From contig NZ_JHET01000010.1 of the NCBI RefSeq assembly GCF_000685355.1, positions 310,001 to 374,000 on the forward strand: a DNA stretch of 64,000 bases, given 5' to 3'. Shown here piece by piece: positions 37,565 to 46,618 of this stretch. The notes beneath the pieces are model-generated. The model did not search any database, was not told the origin of the DNA, and saw nothing but the letters and a program-made list of their open reading frames with translations. How positions within the stretch are numbered: the stretch's first letter is position 1; every line of letters starts with the position of its first letter. A program made the translations under genes and the position numbers. Source of the stretch: Microbacterium sp. CH12i (GTDB lineage Bacteria > Actinomycetota > Actinomycetes > Actinomycetales > Microbacteriaceae).

Positions 37565-38281
37565 ATGGACTTCCTGAGCTGGCTCGTCGACGCCTTCAAT
37601 TCGCAGTGGATGCTGCCCGGCGGGCAGACCCTGCTCATCCGCGAGGTCGTCGGCAACGTCTTCGGTCTCGCCAGCGCGCTCGGCGGTATGCGCCGCAAGA
37701 TCTGGGCCTGGCCGGTGGGAATCGTCGGCAATTTGCTGCTGCTGACCGTCTTTCTCGGCTCGATCTTGAACCCCGCGCACTCACTGCCGAATCTGCTCGG
37801 GCAGGCCGGGCGTCAGATCATGTTCATCGCGGTCGCGATCTACGGGTGGAACCGCTGGCGCCGGGCGACGGCAGACAACGGACAGGTCACCCCTCGTTGG
37901 GCGCCGAACAGCGCGCGCATCAGCATCGTGCTCGTCATGGTGATCGGCACGGTGGCACTCACTCCCCTGTTCCGAGTGCTCGGGTCGTACGAGCCAGTAT
38001 GGGCCGACGCCTGGACCTTCGTCGGTTCGCTCCTCGCGACCTACGGCATGGCGAAGGGTTGGACGGAGTTCTGGCTGATCTGGATCGCTGTCGATGTGGT
38101 CGGCGTGCCACTGCTGTTCAGCGCCGGCTATTACGCCACCGGATTCATGTATGTCTTCTACGGAATGTTTACCGCCGTCGGCTTCGTCGTATGGTGGCGA
38201 GCGCAAGCGAACGCGAAGCCGAAGATCGACACGATCATGCCGGATCCGCGGGTGGTGACATCAGAGGACAATAGGGAGTGA
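37565..38281 (+). CDS. ribM: PnuC-family riboflavin transporter
   Basis: A 238-residue membrane protein with about seven helices, PnuC fold. Similarity alone would call it a nicotinamide riboside transporter. The FMN riboswitch directly upstream instead identifies it as the actinobacterial riboflavin importer known as RibM/PnuX. NVFGLASALGGMRRKIWAWPVGIVGN and the C-terminal YVFYGMFTAVGFVVWW are family segments. It overlaps the J-domain gene start by a few bases (stop TGA within GTGATG). Substrate is inferred from the riboswitch. Confidence 0.9.
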   Translation: MDFLSWLVDAFNSQWMLPGGQTLLIREVVGNVFGLASALGGMRRKIWAWPVGIVGNLLLLTVFLGSILNPAHSLPNLLGQAGRQIMFIAVAIYGWNRWRRATADNGQVTPRWAPNSARISIVLVMVIGTVALTPLFRVLGSYEPVWADAWTFVGSLLATYGMAKGWTEFWLIWIAVDVVGVPLLFSAGYYATGFMYVFYGMFTAVGFVVWWRAQANAKPKIDTIMPDPRVVTSEDNRE

Positions 38282-39207
38282 TGTTCGACAGCCCCCTCTC
38301 TCACTCCGCGTACGAAGTTCTCGGTGTCGACCCCTCCGTCAGCGACGAAGAGCTGCGTCGGGCGTATCGCCTGCGGCTCAGGCAAACGCACCCCGACACC
38401 GGCGGCGACTCAGCAGCGTTCATCCAGGTGCAGCGCGCGTGGGAAGTCATCGGCACGCCGGAGGGTCGCGCAGCATACGACCGCGGGCACGGTTTCACCG
38501 ATGAAGAGGTGAGCTGGAGCGGTTGGCACGCGCGCACCGCCACCACCGATACGCGTCCGCGCGCGCGTTCGTACGGGCATCCGGGCGGCTGGCGCCGCGA
38601 GCGCTACCTCGCGCTGATCCGCGAGTGGGCCGGCCACGGCGTCGAAGTTCCCGATCCGTACGACCCTGCTCTGGTGCGCTCCGCCCCGCGCGAGCTGCGG
38701 CGCATGCTTGCCGACGCACTCGCTGAGGAAGAAACAGCCCGCACCGTTTCCGATCTCGGCATGGGATTCACCGTGTGGCACGACGTTTCCACGGGCGCGG
38801 ATGCTGAAGAAAAGCTCGACCACGTCGTGCTCAGCCCGTCCGGACTATATGGCGTGATGTCAGAGGACTTCGCCGAAGTCGTGCGGTTCAAACGAGGCGA
38901 GATCATCGGCCAGGGCATCGGGGGTCGCGGGGGTCGCGGACCGGTCGCAGGTCTTCTCGCACGGATGCGCGTGATCGCGCGCGCTGCTCACGTCCGCTTC
39001 GGCGGTGCGATCGTTGTACTCCCCGACGACGACCTGGATCAGGCAATCACGCCGCTTGGCAGCATCCGAGGCGTCCCCGTCGTCGTGGTTCGTCGCAGCG
39101 CGCTGCACCTCGTGCTGCGGCAGGGTGTTCCCGGCGCCCGCGACATCGGCGGCAACGAGTTGTTCGACGTGCGCACGCGTCTGCAGCAGACCGTGCGCTT
39201 CGTCTGA
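38281..39207 (+). CDS. J-domain protein
   Basis: A 309-residue protein with an N-terminal J-domain (SAYEVLGVDPSVSDEELRRA…RLRLRQTHPDTGG), the HPD tripeptide at 37-39. The rest (from about residue 80) has no zinc-finger or Gly/Phe region as in DnaJ, so it is a type III J protein. The C-terminal domain (LDHVVLSPSGLYGVMSEDFAEV, GGAIVVLPDDDLDQAI) resembles the nuclease-related NERD-like fold only loosely. The J-domain suggests it stimulates a DnaK ATPase for an unknown client. Confidence 0.85.
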   Translation: MFDSPLSHSAYEVLGVDPSVSDEELRRAYRLRLRQTHPDTGGDSAAFIQVQRAWEVIGTPEGRAAYDRGHGFTDEEVSWSGWHARTATTDTRPRARSYGHPGGWRRERYLALIREWAGHGVEVPDPYDPALVRSAPRELRRMLADALAEEETARTVSDLGMGFTVWHDVSTGADAEEKLDHVVLSPSGLYGVMSEDFAEVVRFKRGEIIGQGIGGRGGRGPVAGLLARMRVIARAAHVRFGGAIVVLPDDDLDQAITPLGSIRGVPVVVVRRSALHLVLRQGVPGARDIGGNELFDVRTRLQQTVRFV

Positions 39208-39302
39208 GCCCGCCCGAGACGCCAAGAGCTGCAGCTGATCACCGAACGCGAGCGCGAGGTGCGATTGATCGTCTTCTCGATCTGGCCGGTTAGCATTCAG
39301 GA

Positions 39303-39530
39303 ATGACGAACGCTGATTCGATTGACGACGTGCCCATCGGCGGCGACGTCATCCGCCTGGGCCAGTTCCTCAAGTTCTCCGGTCTGCTCGATTCTGGTGG
39401 CAACGCCAAAGAGGTCACCATCGACGGTTACGTCAGCGTGAATGACGAAGTGGAGCGCCGACGCGGACGCCAACTGCACGACGGCGACCTCGTCACGTTC
39501 GAAGGGCGTACGGTTCGCGTTCGGCCGTGA
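39303..39530 (+). CDS. S4-domain RNA-binding protein
   Basis: A 75-residue protein consisting of one S4 domain. IRLGQFLKFSGLLDSGGNAKEVTIDGYVSVNDEVERRRGRQL is the classic pattern of the YaaA/YbcJ-type small S4 proteins. These bind structured RNA and are often linked with ribosome assembly or DNA replication genes. The stop codon overlaps a GTG for the next gene. Function in this strain is unknown. Confidence 0.9.
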   Translation: MTNADSIDDVPIGGDVIRLGQFLKFSGLLDSGGNAKEVTIDGYVSVNDEVERRRGRQLHDGDLVTFEGRTVRVRP

Positions 39531-40209
39531 GGCCGAGTGAGTACGGTGTCCCTGTGACCGAAACCGATCCGCTGCCCGACCGGCCTGCACCCGACAACCC
39601 GCAGGGCAAGCTTGTGCTGCTGCGACACGGCGAGACCGAATGGTCGCGAAGCGGACGGCACACCGGTGTCACGGATGTGCCACTGACCGCGCACGGCGAG
39701 GAGCTGGCGCGCGCCGCCGGTGAACTGGTGCGCGACTACGACTTCCGGCTGGTGCTCAGCTCTCCACTGCAGCGCGCCCGCCGCACGGCTGCGCTTGCGG
39801 GGCTGCACGCCGAGATCGATCCCCTGCTGATCGAGTGGGATTACGGCGGGTATGAAGGACGTACGACCAAAGACATCCGCGCGAGCTCGGCTACAACTGG
39901 TCCGCTTTCACCCACGGTGTGATCCGCGGCGAGACTCCGGGCGAAACCGTCGAAGAGGTTGCAGCCCGGGCCTCCCGCGTGCTCACCCGTGTACTTCCGG
40001 CGATGGTGGATGGCGATGTCGCGCTCGTCGCGCACGGGCACTATCTGCGCATCCTCGCCGCCGTATTTTTACGCCAGGCGCCGAGGTTCGGCGCGTCGAT
40101 TACCTTCGGTGCCGGGTCTGTGTCCGTACTCGGATACGACCGTGAGCACCCCGCGATTCTGGCATGGAACTACGGACCGCAGCTGCCGCTCGAGCCACCG
40201 AAGTCCTGA
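39527..40209 (+). CDS. histidine phosphatase (phosphoglycerate-mutase-like), frameshifted
   Basis: A histidine phosphatase of about 227 residues. The phosphoenzyme motif VLLRHGETEW is near the N-terminus, VLSSPLQRARRTA follows, and the second catalytic His lies in ALVAHGHYLRILA. The frame is broken near 39878-39884; one base added between IRA and ELGYNWSAFTHGVIRG restores the fold. The start may be the GTG at 39527, overlapping the S4 stop, or the GTG at 39554. Family members act on phosphosugars or as acid phosphatases; substrate unknown. It is convergent with the SDR gene. Confidence 0.85.
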
Positions 40210-40300
40210 CGCCGTGGGACCTCAGCGCTGTGGGCGTAAAAACGTGGTGCTCTCTCCCGCTACCGGTGAACTAGATCTGGCGGCGCAGCTGGGTCAGAGC

Positions 40301-41128
40301 TCACTCCTGCGTGAACTTCCCTTCGTACCCCGAGCGCGCCTGCCGATCGACGGACGCCACCTGATCCGGCACCATTCTGCCCAGTACCGCATCGCGCAAT
40401 CGTTGCGGCAGCAGGCTCACGATGCGATACGCGACGCCGACATAGCCGGGCACGGTCACCTCGAAACGTGGACGGGCTATGGTGCGCAGGACCGCGCGGG
40501 CGATGTCGGCGGGCTGCAGCATCGCCGCCGATCCCGTGCTCGTACCTGCGGCGAGCGCGGTGTCAACCACTGTGGGCATGATGACAGCGAGCTGCACGCC
40601 GGTTTTGCGCAGCTCAGCGCGCACGGCCTTCAGGTATCCGAGTACGCCGTGCTTACTGGCCGCATAGGTCGCCTCTCCCGGCGTCGGAAGAATGGATGCC
40701 GCTGAGGCGATCGTGATGATGCGACCTGCGCCGCGCGCCCGCATGCGCGGGGCGAGGAGTTTGACCGAGTGAATGACACCGAGCAGGTTGACGTCGAGTT
40801 GGCGCCGCGCCGCGATCTCGGGCTCGTCCTCGAAGGATCCGACCCACATGACGCCGGCACTGTTGACGAGAATATCGATCGGCCCGCATTCCGATTCAAC
40901 GGATGCCACGAACGCAGCGAATGACTCCGAGTCTGTGACATCGAGGTTGAACCCGACCACACTCCGACCGAGGTCCTTCGCCGCGCGACGCGCGGCGTCA
41001 CCGCCGTAGTCACCGATTGCGACCCTGGCACCGGCGTCTACGAGAAGCGCTGCGGTCTCGCGGCCGATCCCATTCGCGCCGCCCGTGATCGCGACGACCC
41101 GACCCTGAAGTGACAGCGGCACGCTCAT
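40301..41128 (-). CDS. short-chain dehydrogenase/reductase
   Basis: A classical SDR of 275 residues from the ATG at 41128 (MSVPLSLQGRVVAITGG). Motifs: TGGANGIGRE (cofactor loop), NSAG, and YAASKHG (catalytic Tyr/Lys). The C-terminus (VTVPGYVGVAYRIVSLLPQRLRDAVLG) resembles SDRs that act beside Baeyer-Villiger-type or flavin monooxygenases. In the given sequence its frame is fused to the upstream monooxygenase, but an ATGA overlap here indicates two separate genes and a sequence error upstream. The ketone/alcohol substrate is unknown. Confidence 0.85.
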   Translation of the reverse strand: MSVPLSLQGRVVAITGGANGIGRETAALLVDAGARVAIGDYGGDAARRAAKDLGRSVVGFNLDVTDSESFAAFVASVESECGPIDILVNSAGVMWVGSFEDEPEIAARRQLDVNLLGVIHSVKLLAPRMRARGAGRIITIASAASILPTPGEATYAASKHGVLGYLKAVRAELRKTGVQLAVIMPTVVDTALAAGTSTGSAAMLQPADIARAVLRTIARPRFEVTVPGYVGVAYRIVSLLPQRLRDAVLGRMVPDQVASVDRQARSGYEGKFTQE

Positions 41129-42546
41129 GCGGCCACCTGCTTCTGCCACGGCATCCGCTTGTCTGCTCCTGGGTCCGACTGCGCGGCCGCGCTTCGCACC
41201 GGCCCTGCGTTCGCGGGCGAGATCCCACAGGTAGTGGTCGAAGTCGACCTCCATGGTGTGGCGCGGCGATGCGTAGAACCGGCGCTTGTTGCGCTCGTGA
41301 TCGCGCATCATCTGAGTGCGCACCTCCGCGTCGCTGGGCGGCAGGTATTGACCGGTGAGCATCTCGGTCACCCATGCCGCCTGCGCCTCGGCCAGCGGCA
41401 TGACCGCACCGACGGGCTGCAGCAGGCCGATGAAGTAGAGGCCCGGAAGGTCCGGGTGAACCGTGCGCTTCCACAGCGGAAACTCGTTGCCCTCAGGATT
41501 GACGAGCGCCGGGGCAAGGAACGGGAATGACACCCGATATCCGGTCGCCCAGACAATCAGGTCGGCGCGGACGCGGGTGCGGTCAGTGAATTCGACCTCA
41601 TCGCCGTCAAAGCGACGAATGCCGGGACGCACGACGACCTTCCCCGCCGCGATCCGATCGCGGATCTGCTCGGATTGCACAGGATGAGACTGCCCTGGCG
41701 CATGCGGCGGCTTCGGGAGCCCGTACTTCTTCAGGCCACCCGAGGCAAGTGCACCAATGCGCAGACGCAATGTCGTCATCCACCACGGCATCCAACCGGG
41801 CAGTGCGATCTGATCGGATGCCATCCCGAACAGGAATTTGCGCATCACCCACTGGCCGCGACGAATCGAGAGCGTCACGCTTTTCGCCCGGAGCGCACCT
41901 TCGACAGCGATGTCCATGGCGGAATTGCCGGCACCGACGACGACGACGTCGCGGCCGTCGAGCTGGTCACCAGAGCGATAGTCATGCGCGTGAATCTGCT
42001 CACCGTCGAAGGTGCCGGGGTAGGCGGGTTCGGGCCAACGCGGGTCCCAGTGATGGCCGTTCGCGACGAGCACGGCGTCATACTCACGGGTCTCCGCGCC
42101 AGACGGGCCTTCCACGAGTACGCGCCACCCGCCGCTGTCGGTACGCGAGACGTCAATCACAGTCGTGTCGAAGGTGATCATGTCGCGGAAGCCGAAGTGC
42201 GCTGCATACTGCTCGAAGTAGGCGTGCACCTGATCGTGTCGGGCGAGGCCGGGTACTCGACGGACATCGGGAAGTCAGAGAACGCCATCCGCGGACACGA
42301 CGTGTTGATCTCGAGCGTCTCGTAACAGGCAGATTGTCCGTTCGGGTTGTTGAACAGCCAGTTGCCGCCGATCTCACTGCCCTTCTCGAAGCAGTCGAAT
42401 GGGACGCCCGCCACGTAGAGCGATTTTGCGGCGGTAAGACCTGAAGAGCCGGCTCCGATCACGCACACGCGCGGTAATGATTCGTCGCGAGGAATGGATG
42501 CCGCGACCGCAGCGCTGCGGTGCGCGGGCTTCACGAAGTAAGCCAT
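41125..42546 (-). CDS. FMO-type flavin monooxygenase, two frameshifts
   Basis: A flavin-containing monooxygenase of about 473 residues. The FAD motif VIGAGSSGLTAAKSL is N-terminal, FEKGSEIGGNWLFNN is the FMO signature region, and GAGNSAMDIAVEGA is the NADP fold. The frame breaks near 42247-42252 (VEYPGLARHDQVHAYFEQ expected). A second break near 41185-41195 explains the apparent fusion to the SDR: in the alternative frame the protein ends AQSDPGADKRMPWQKQVAA with a TGA overlapping the SDR start. Members oxidise ketones (Baeyer-Villiger) or N/S atoms. It is divergent from the histidine kinase. Confidence 0.85.
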
Positions 42547-42575
42547 TCGGTGAGTATGCCATTTAAACGAGGAGT

Positions 42576-42594
42576 GGACTCAGGTCCCTTGTCC
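42576..42594 (+). promoter_or_regulatory. CAGGTCCC motif, site 1 (kinase promoter)
   Basis: GGACTCAGGTCCCTTGTCC has dyad ends (GGAC…GTCC) and shares GACNCAGGTCCCYTGT with the sites at 46440, 46517 and 46806. It lies 37 bases before the histidine kinase frame. It may be the binding site of the response regulator encoded here. Confidence 0.5.
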
Positions 42595-42631
42595 GGCGCT
42601 ATGAGGTCGGGCACTCTGGGAGTGATCGCGT

Positions 42632-44407
42632 TTGCTTCTTTATTCTCGAGAGAGACCCCGTGTCCTCACATCCCTCCATAACGCCGCTCGCCCATCCGAC
42701 CCCCCGACGTCTTCAGGGCGGCGCGTGGGATCGCTTGAGTTCGCGTTGCTCTTCATTGTCGTCTTCGTCTTTGTGATCGGGATCATCGAGATCGGTCTCG
42801 GAATCGATGCCAACGACAGCCCCTTCGACATCCTGCAGTTTGTCGGCCTGTTCTGGATCTGGGCGGCCGCGGGAGTGTTCGCGTGGTGGCGGAGGCCAAC
42901 GAACGGGATCGGTGGGCTCCTGCTGATCGGTGCGGTTTCAGTGTTGCTGGTGAGTACCGCCAACGTCGGAGTACCGGCGCTGACCGTGCTGAGCATGGTG
43001 TTCGCGACCACACCGCTTGCCGTGGCTGTGCACCTGCTCCTCGCGTTCCCTTCCGGACGAATCCGCGGCACGCTCTCCACCGTCACCGTCGTGCTCGGCT
43101 ACATCACTTGCATCGTCTTCGACTCAGCGCGCGGATTGACAATCGGAACCGTTGCGTTCGACCTGCTGTCGTTTGCGCAGAGCGCGCTCGGCCTGACAGT
43201 GATGATCATGACCGCGATAGTCCTTGCGCGACGGCTGAGAGCTGCGGATGCCGCGCACCGCCGTATCTTGCTGCCACTGTTCGCATACGGCATCCTCGCG
43301 GTTCTGGCGCTGCCGATGATTCCGAGAATCCTGTTCCCGCTCGGCGCGGATCTGCGTTTGGTCAGCGTGCTGCAGTCGGCACTCCTCGTGGGCCTCCCCA
43401 TCGCGTTCCTCCTCGGTGTACTGCTGGGCAGTTTCACGCGCACGACCCCGCTCGAGGCACTCAGCGAGTGGCTGGCGATCCGGGGAGCGAGCCGCCCCGC
43501 CGTCGCACAAGCCCTCGCTTCGACTCTCGGCGACAGCACGCTTCGGGTCGTGTATTGGGATGCGCCGCAGGGCGGCTTCGTCGACGAGGAAGGCCTTGAG
43601 GCGCACAACGATGCATCGGACGCCGACCGAGGCTGGCTGCACGTAATGGTGGATGACGATCTCGTCGGCGCCGTCGATTATGACGCGAGGATGATCGCCG
43701 GGCCAGCCCCCGTCCGACGCGCAGCCGAGGTGCTCGCCATCGCGCTTGATCGGGAGCGTCTGACCACGCAGCTGCTCTCAAGCAACGAGGCGCTGTTGCT
43801 CTCGCGCATCCGCATCGTCGAGGCAGCGGACCGAGAGCGGTTCCGCATCGCGCGCGACCTGCACGACGGGCTGCAGATGCAACTCGTCCTGCTCGGCATA
43901 GAAGCCCAGACCATCGCCAGTTCCACCGCCGGATCGGCGGCGACTGAGGAGTTGGAGACGTTGCGACGCGGAATCGACCTCGCGGCAGCGGATCTCCGCC
44001 GACTCGTGCACGACGTACTGCCTGCCGCGCTGCTGGAGCAGGGCCTCTTGGCTGCGACCGAAGATCTCGTGGACCGCCTCGCGGTGCCCGCGACGCTGCA
44101 TGCCGACCTCGACGAGACGACGATCGCTACAGCAACCGCACACACCGCGTACTTCATCGTCGCCGAGGCGCTGTCGAATACCGTCAAGCACGCCCGGGCG
44201 TCCAAGGTGCGCGTGACGATGAACCAACGCGAGGGCATGATGGTGCTTGAGGTCGAGGACGACGGGATCGGTGGGGCGCGCATAGGCTCAGGCATCGGCC
44301 TGCGTGGTCTCGCCGATCGTGTCGAGGCACTCAAGGGGACCATAGACATCCAGTCCGAGCCGACCCGGGGAACCAACGTGAAGGTTAAGTTGCCATGCGC
44401 GTTGTGA
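42632..44407 (+). CDS. NarL-type sensor histidine kinase
   Basis: A membrane sensor kinase of about 591 residues. The N-terminal half has about seven hydrophobic helices with short loops, so it probably senses an envelope or lipid signal. The HisKA_3 motif is RFRIARDLHDGLQMQLVLLG with the phosphorylated His in DLHDG. The ATPase domain follows: AEALSNTVKHA (N box) and VEDDGIGGARIGSGIGLRGL (G box). The start is uncertain: TTG at 42632 has GGGAG nine bases upstream, and a GTG at 42727 would begin just before the first helix. It overlaps the response regulator by 13 bases. Confidence 0.85.
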   Translation: MLLYSRERPRVLTSLHNAARPSDPPTSSGRRVGSLEFALLFIVVFVFVIGIIEIGLGIDANDSPFDILQFVGLFWIWAAAGVFAWWRRPTNGIGGLLLIGAVSVLLVSTANVGVPALTVLSMVFATTPLAVAVHLLLAFPSGRIRGTLSTVTVVLGYITCIVFDSARGLTIGTVAFDLLSFAQSALGLTVMIMTAIVLARRLRAADAAHRRILLPLFAYGILAVLALPMIPRILFPLGADLRLVSVLQSALLVGLPIAFLLGVLLGSFTRTTPLEALSEWLAIRGASRPAVAQALASTLGDSTLRVVYWDAPQGGFVDEEGLEAHNDASDADRGWLHVMVDDDLVGAVDYDARMIAGPAPVRRAAEVLAIALDRERLTTQLLSSNEALLLSRIRIVEAADRERFRIARDLHDGLQMQLVLLGIEAQTIASSTAGSAATEELETLRRGIDLAAADLRRLVHDVLPAALLEQGLLAATEDLVDRLAVPATLHADLDETTIATATAHTAYFIVAEALSNTVKHARASKVRVTMNQREGMMVLEVEDDGIGGARIGSGIGLRGLADRVEALKGTIDIQSEPTRGTNVKVKLPCAL

Positions 44408-45060
44408 TCGGTGAAGACGAGGTGCTTCTACGCGAAGGAATGGCGCACATCCTCGCGAGCGACGGGTTCGATGTTCTCGCCAGTGTCAGCGACGCGGTGC
44501 AGCTCGAACGTGAGGTAGCGCGTCACTCGCCAGAGCTCGTCGTAACCGACATCCGGATGCCGCCGACCTACACGGATGAGGGACTCGTCGCCGCGCTCCG
44601 CATCCGACGTACTCATCCCGACATCGGTGTGGTCGTTGTGTCGCAGCACGTGCAGCGTCGCTACGCCATCGAACTCCTCGAAGGCGGCAGCGGTGGGTTC
44701 GGGTACCTGCTCAAACAGCGGATCGCAGACGTACGCACATTCACGGCCGACGTTCGTCGCGTTGCTGCCGGCGGCACCGCGCTTGATCCAGAGGTGGTGT
44801 CGGTACTGGTCGCACGGGCAAGTCGCGGTACCTCGGCGGTGGGCCGCCTGACCCCGCGCCAGGTCGAGGTTCTCGGGCTGATGACCGAGGGGCGCAGCAA
44901 CGCGGCGATCGCCGCGCAGTTGGTCCTCAGCGAAAAGGCGGTCGTCCAGCACACCTCGCACATCTACGACGCCCTCGGCCTGCCGGTAGATGCCGACGAC
45001 CACCGCCGAGTGCTCGCCGTCGTCCGTCACCTGCAGGCCGCGGTCCCCCTGGCGCACTGA
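44395..45060 (+). CDS. NarL/LuxR-type response regulator
   Basis: A 221-residue response regulator. The receiver domain has EDE near residue 7-9 and phosphorylation site Asp52 in VVTDIRMPP. The C-terminal LuxR helix-turn-helix reads RLTPRQVEVLGLMTEGRSNAAIAAQLVLSEKAVVQHTSHIYDALG. It overlaps the kinase gene and forms a cognate pair. The CAGGTCCC motif before four transcription units in this region is a candidate target. A GC-rich hairpin follows its stop codon. Confidence 0.92.
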   Translation: MRVVIGEDEVLLREGMAHILASDGFDVLASVSDAVQLEREVARHSPELVVTDIRMPPTYTDEGLVAALRIRRTHPDIGVVVVSQHVQRRYAIELLEGGSGGFGYLLKQRIADVRTFTADVRRVAAGGTALDPEVVSVLVARASRGTSAVGRLTPRQVEVLGLMTEGRSNAAIAAQLVLSEKAVVQHTSHIYDALGLPVDADDHRRVLAVVRHLQAAVPLAH

Positions 45061-45089
45061 CCCCGGCGCGCCTCGTCGGTGTGCCGGGG
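45061..45089 (+). terminator. hairpin after the response regulator gene
   Basis: CCCCGGC (45061-45067) pairs with GCCGGGG (45083-45089) directly after the response regulator stop and is followed by TTTG. It separates this operon from the convergent serine hydrolase gene. Confidence 0.6.
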
Positions 45090-45106
45090 TTTGACTTTCC
45101 CCCGGC

Positions 45107-46366
45107 TCAGCTGGTGCCGTACATCGATTCGATCAGGTACCTGGCGAGAAGCGCCGCCGTCGCCGCACCGTCGGCACCCGGAGCGAGCGTCGTCCACACG
45201 ACCACGGTCACGTCGGTGGCGGGGTCGTAGCCCATGAACGAGTTGTACCCCGGTAGTGACCCGATGTGCCCGTAGAAGGTGCCCATCCCCGCGATGCCCC
45301 ATCCGTACTGGCCGCCTTCTTCGTTCGGCTCCAGGCTCGCCATCCGGCGCTGCTGCATCTCGTCGCTCAGCAGTCCGCCACCGGCGAGCGCCTCCACCCA
45401 GGTGGCGATCTCCGGCGCTGTGGAGATGCCCATGCCCGCAGCAGACGTCCACGACGGGTTGTCGTTGGTGTGATCGGTCGGCAGCAGATCCCCGGCGGCG
45501 GCCGCAGCGATCTCGGCGTTGGACAGCCATCCTTCACCGTCCATTGTGTCGACGTTATTGGAGAACATATACCCGTGCGGGTAGGGCTCCGGCATCGAGG
45601 TGTCAGTCACGTCGGGGTACGACGTCTCGGTGAGCCCGAGCGGAGTGAACAGCCTGTCCTCGTAGATCTTGGCGAGCGGCTTGCCGTCGAGATCTTCGGC
45701 GATGAGTCCGAGGAGCACCGTGTTGGTGTTCGAATACTCGTAGCCCGTTCCCGGGGCGAAGTACGGCGGCTCAGCGAGACCCATCTTCACCAGCTCCTCC
45801 GGATCCCACACCCGCTCCGGCGTGACATCCAACGCGGTGTTCAGCTCGAGCGTCTGCGTGTAGTTGTACAAGCCACTGCGCATGGTCAGCAACTGCTCGA
45901 TCGTGATGTTGTCGCCGTTGGGCACATCCGGGCGATACTTCGACACCGGATCGTCGAGGGCGATGGCCCCCTCCTCGACAAGCTGCAGGATGACCGTACC
46001 CGTCCAGGTCTTCGTGTTCGAGCCGATGCGGATGTGGTCATCGAGCGTCACCGGCGTGGACCCTCCCCATTCGGTGACGCCGTAGGCCACCTCGGCCTCG
46101 CCATCCGGAGTGCGGATGATCATCACCGCGCCGGGAACGAGCATCTCGTCGACGGATTCTTCGAAGAGCGTCGTAAGCGCATCCACGTCGAAGGTGTAGA
46201 CGGCGTCGCTGGACGATGACGCACTGGGCGTGGCGGTGTTTGGCGCCGCAGTGCTACCGGCACAACCAGCGAGCACCAGAGCCGTTGCAACCACGACGAC
46301 CGCTGTGACCGGCCGCCTCCGCGAGGTGCCTCGTCGGGCTGCCTGGGTGTTCGTTATGCCGTCCAC
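45107..46366 (-). CDS. class C beta-lactamase-fold serine hydrolase lipoprotein
   Basis: A 419-residue lipoprotein. The GTG at 46366 has GGGAG five bases before it, and the signal peptide TAVVVVATALVLAGCAG gives a lipidated Cys. Active-site elements of the beta-lactamase/DD-peptidase fold: SxxK in IGSNTKTW, YxN in YEYSNTN, and a third-motif candidate HIGSLPG. DDPVSKYRPDVPNGDNITIEQLLTMRSGL is typical of secreted D-Ala-D-Ala carboxypeptidase-like hydrolases. It acts outside the membrane, probably on cell-wall peptides. A CAGGTCCC site lies 73 bases upstream. Confidence 0.9.
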   Translation of the reverse strand: MDGITNTQAARRGTSRRRPVTAVVVVATALVLAGCAGSTAAPNTATPSASSSSDAVYTFDVDALTTLFEESVDEMLVPGAVMIIRTPDGEAEVAYGVTEWGGSTPVTLDDHIRIGSNTKTWTGTVILQLVEEGAIALDDPVSKYRPDVPNGDNITIEQLLTMRSGLYNYTQTLELNTALDVTPERVWDPEELVKMGLAEPPYFAPGTGYEYSNTNTVLLGLIAEDLDGKPLAKIYEDRLFTPLGLTETSYPDVTDTSMPEPYPHGYMFSNNVDTMDGEGWLSNAEIAAAAAGDLLPTDHTNDNPSWTSAAGMGISTAPEIATWVEALAGGGLLSDEMQQRRMASLEPNEEGGQYGWGIAGMGTFYGHIGSLPGYNSFMGYDPATDVTVVVWTTLAPGADGAATAALLARYLIESMYGTS

Positions 46367-46439
46367 GTCGCTCCCTTTCGCCCACGCCAGCGGCGCGAGA
46401 TCTGTTCCAGTCTCCAGGCCACTGGCGGAACGAGCTATA

Positions 46440-46456
46440 GACGCAGGTCCCCTGTG
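46440..46456 (-). promoter_or_regulatory. CAGGTCCC motif, site 2 (serine hydrolase promoter)
   Basis: GACGCAGGTCCCCTGTG lies 73 bases upstream of the serine hydrolase at 45107-46366. Its first 13 bases form a perfect inverted repeat with 46521-46533, so the two sites face each other across the region between the divergent hydrolase and peptide genes. Confidence 0.5.
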
Positions 46457-46516
46457 AACGATCCGAAGGAGTCGTTTTCTGGTTCCTTTTCTTCTGGATT
46501 CAGCGCTCCTGGCGAG

Positions 46517-46533
46517 AACGGGGGACCTGCGTC
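46517..46533 (+). promoter_or_regulatory. CAGGTCCC motif, site 4, inverted (peptide promoter)
   Basis: On the minus strand this reads GACGCAGGTCCCCCGTT. It lies 85 bases upstream of the GTG of the Pro/Thr-rich peptide, and shares the core CAGGTCCC with three other sites in the locus. Confidence 0.5.
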
Positions 46534-46618
46534 CATGGTGCCCATCGTCAAACCCGCACAGCATGGGCGGAGAGCACGCAACAGCCTCGCGGACTCTGGT
46601 GAAGGGTGGGCGGGAATC

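Noticed and set aside
41125..42229. A natural FMO-SDR fusion enzyme
   Set aside because: The shifted frame gives a normal monooxygenase end with an ATGA overlap to the SDR start, and single-base errors recur throughout the window.
46440..46533. The 13-bp inverted repeat as transposon ends or a terminator
   Set aside because: The arms are part of the CAGGTCCC sites facing two divergent genes; no transposase or target duplication is present and the loop is too long for a terminator.
46454..46618. An in-frame upstream extension of the Pro/Thr-rich peptide
   Set aside because: It runs through the inverted promoter motif, has no convincing ribosome site, and its composition is unlike the rest of the frame.
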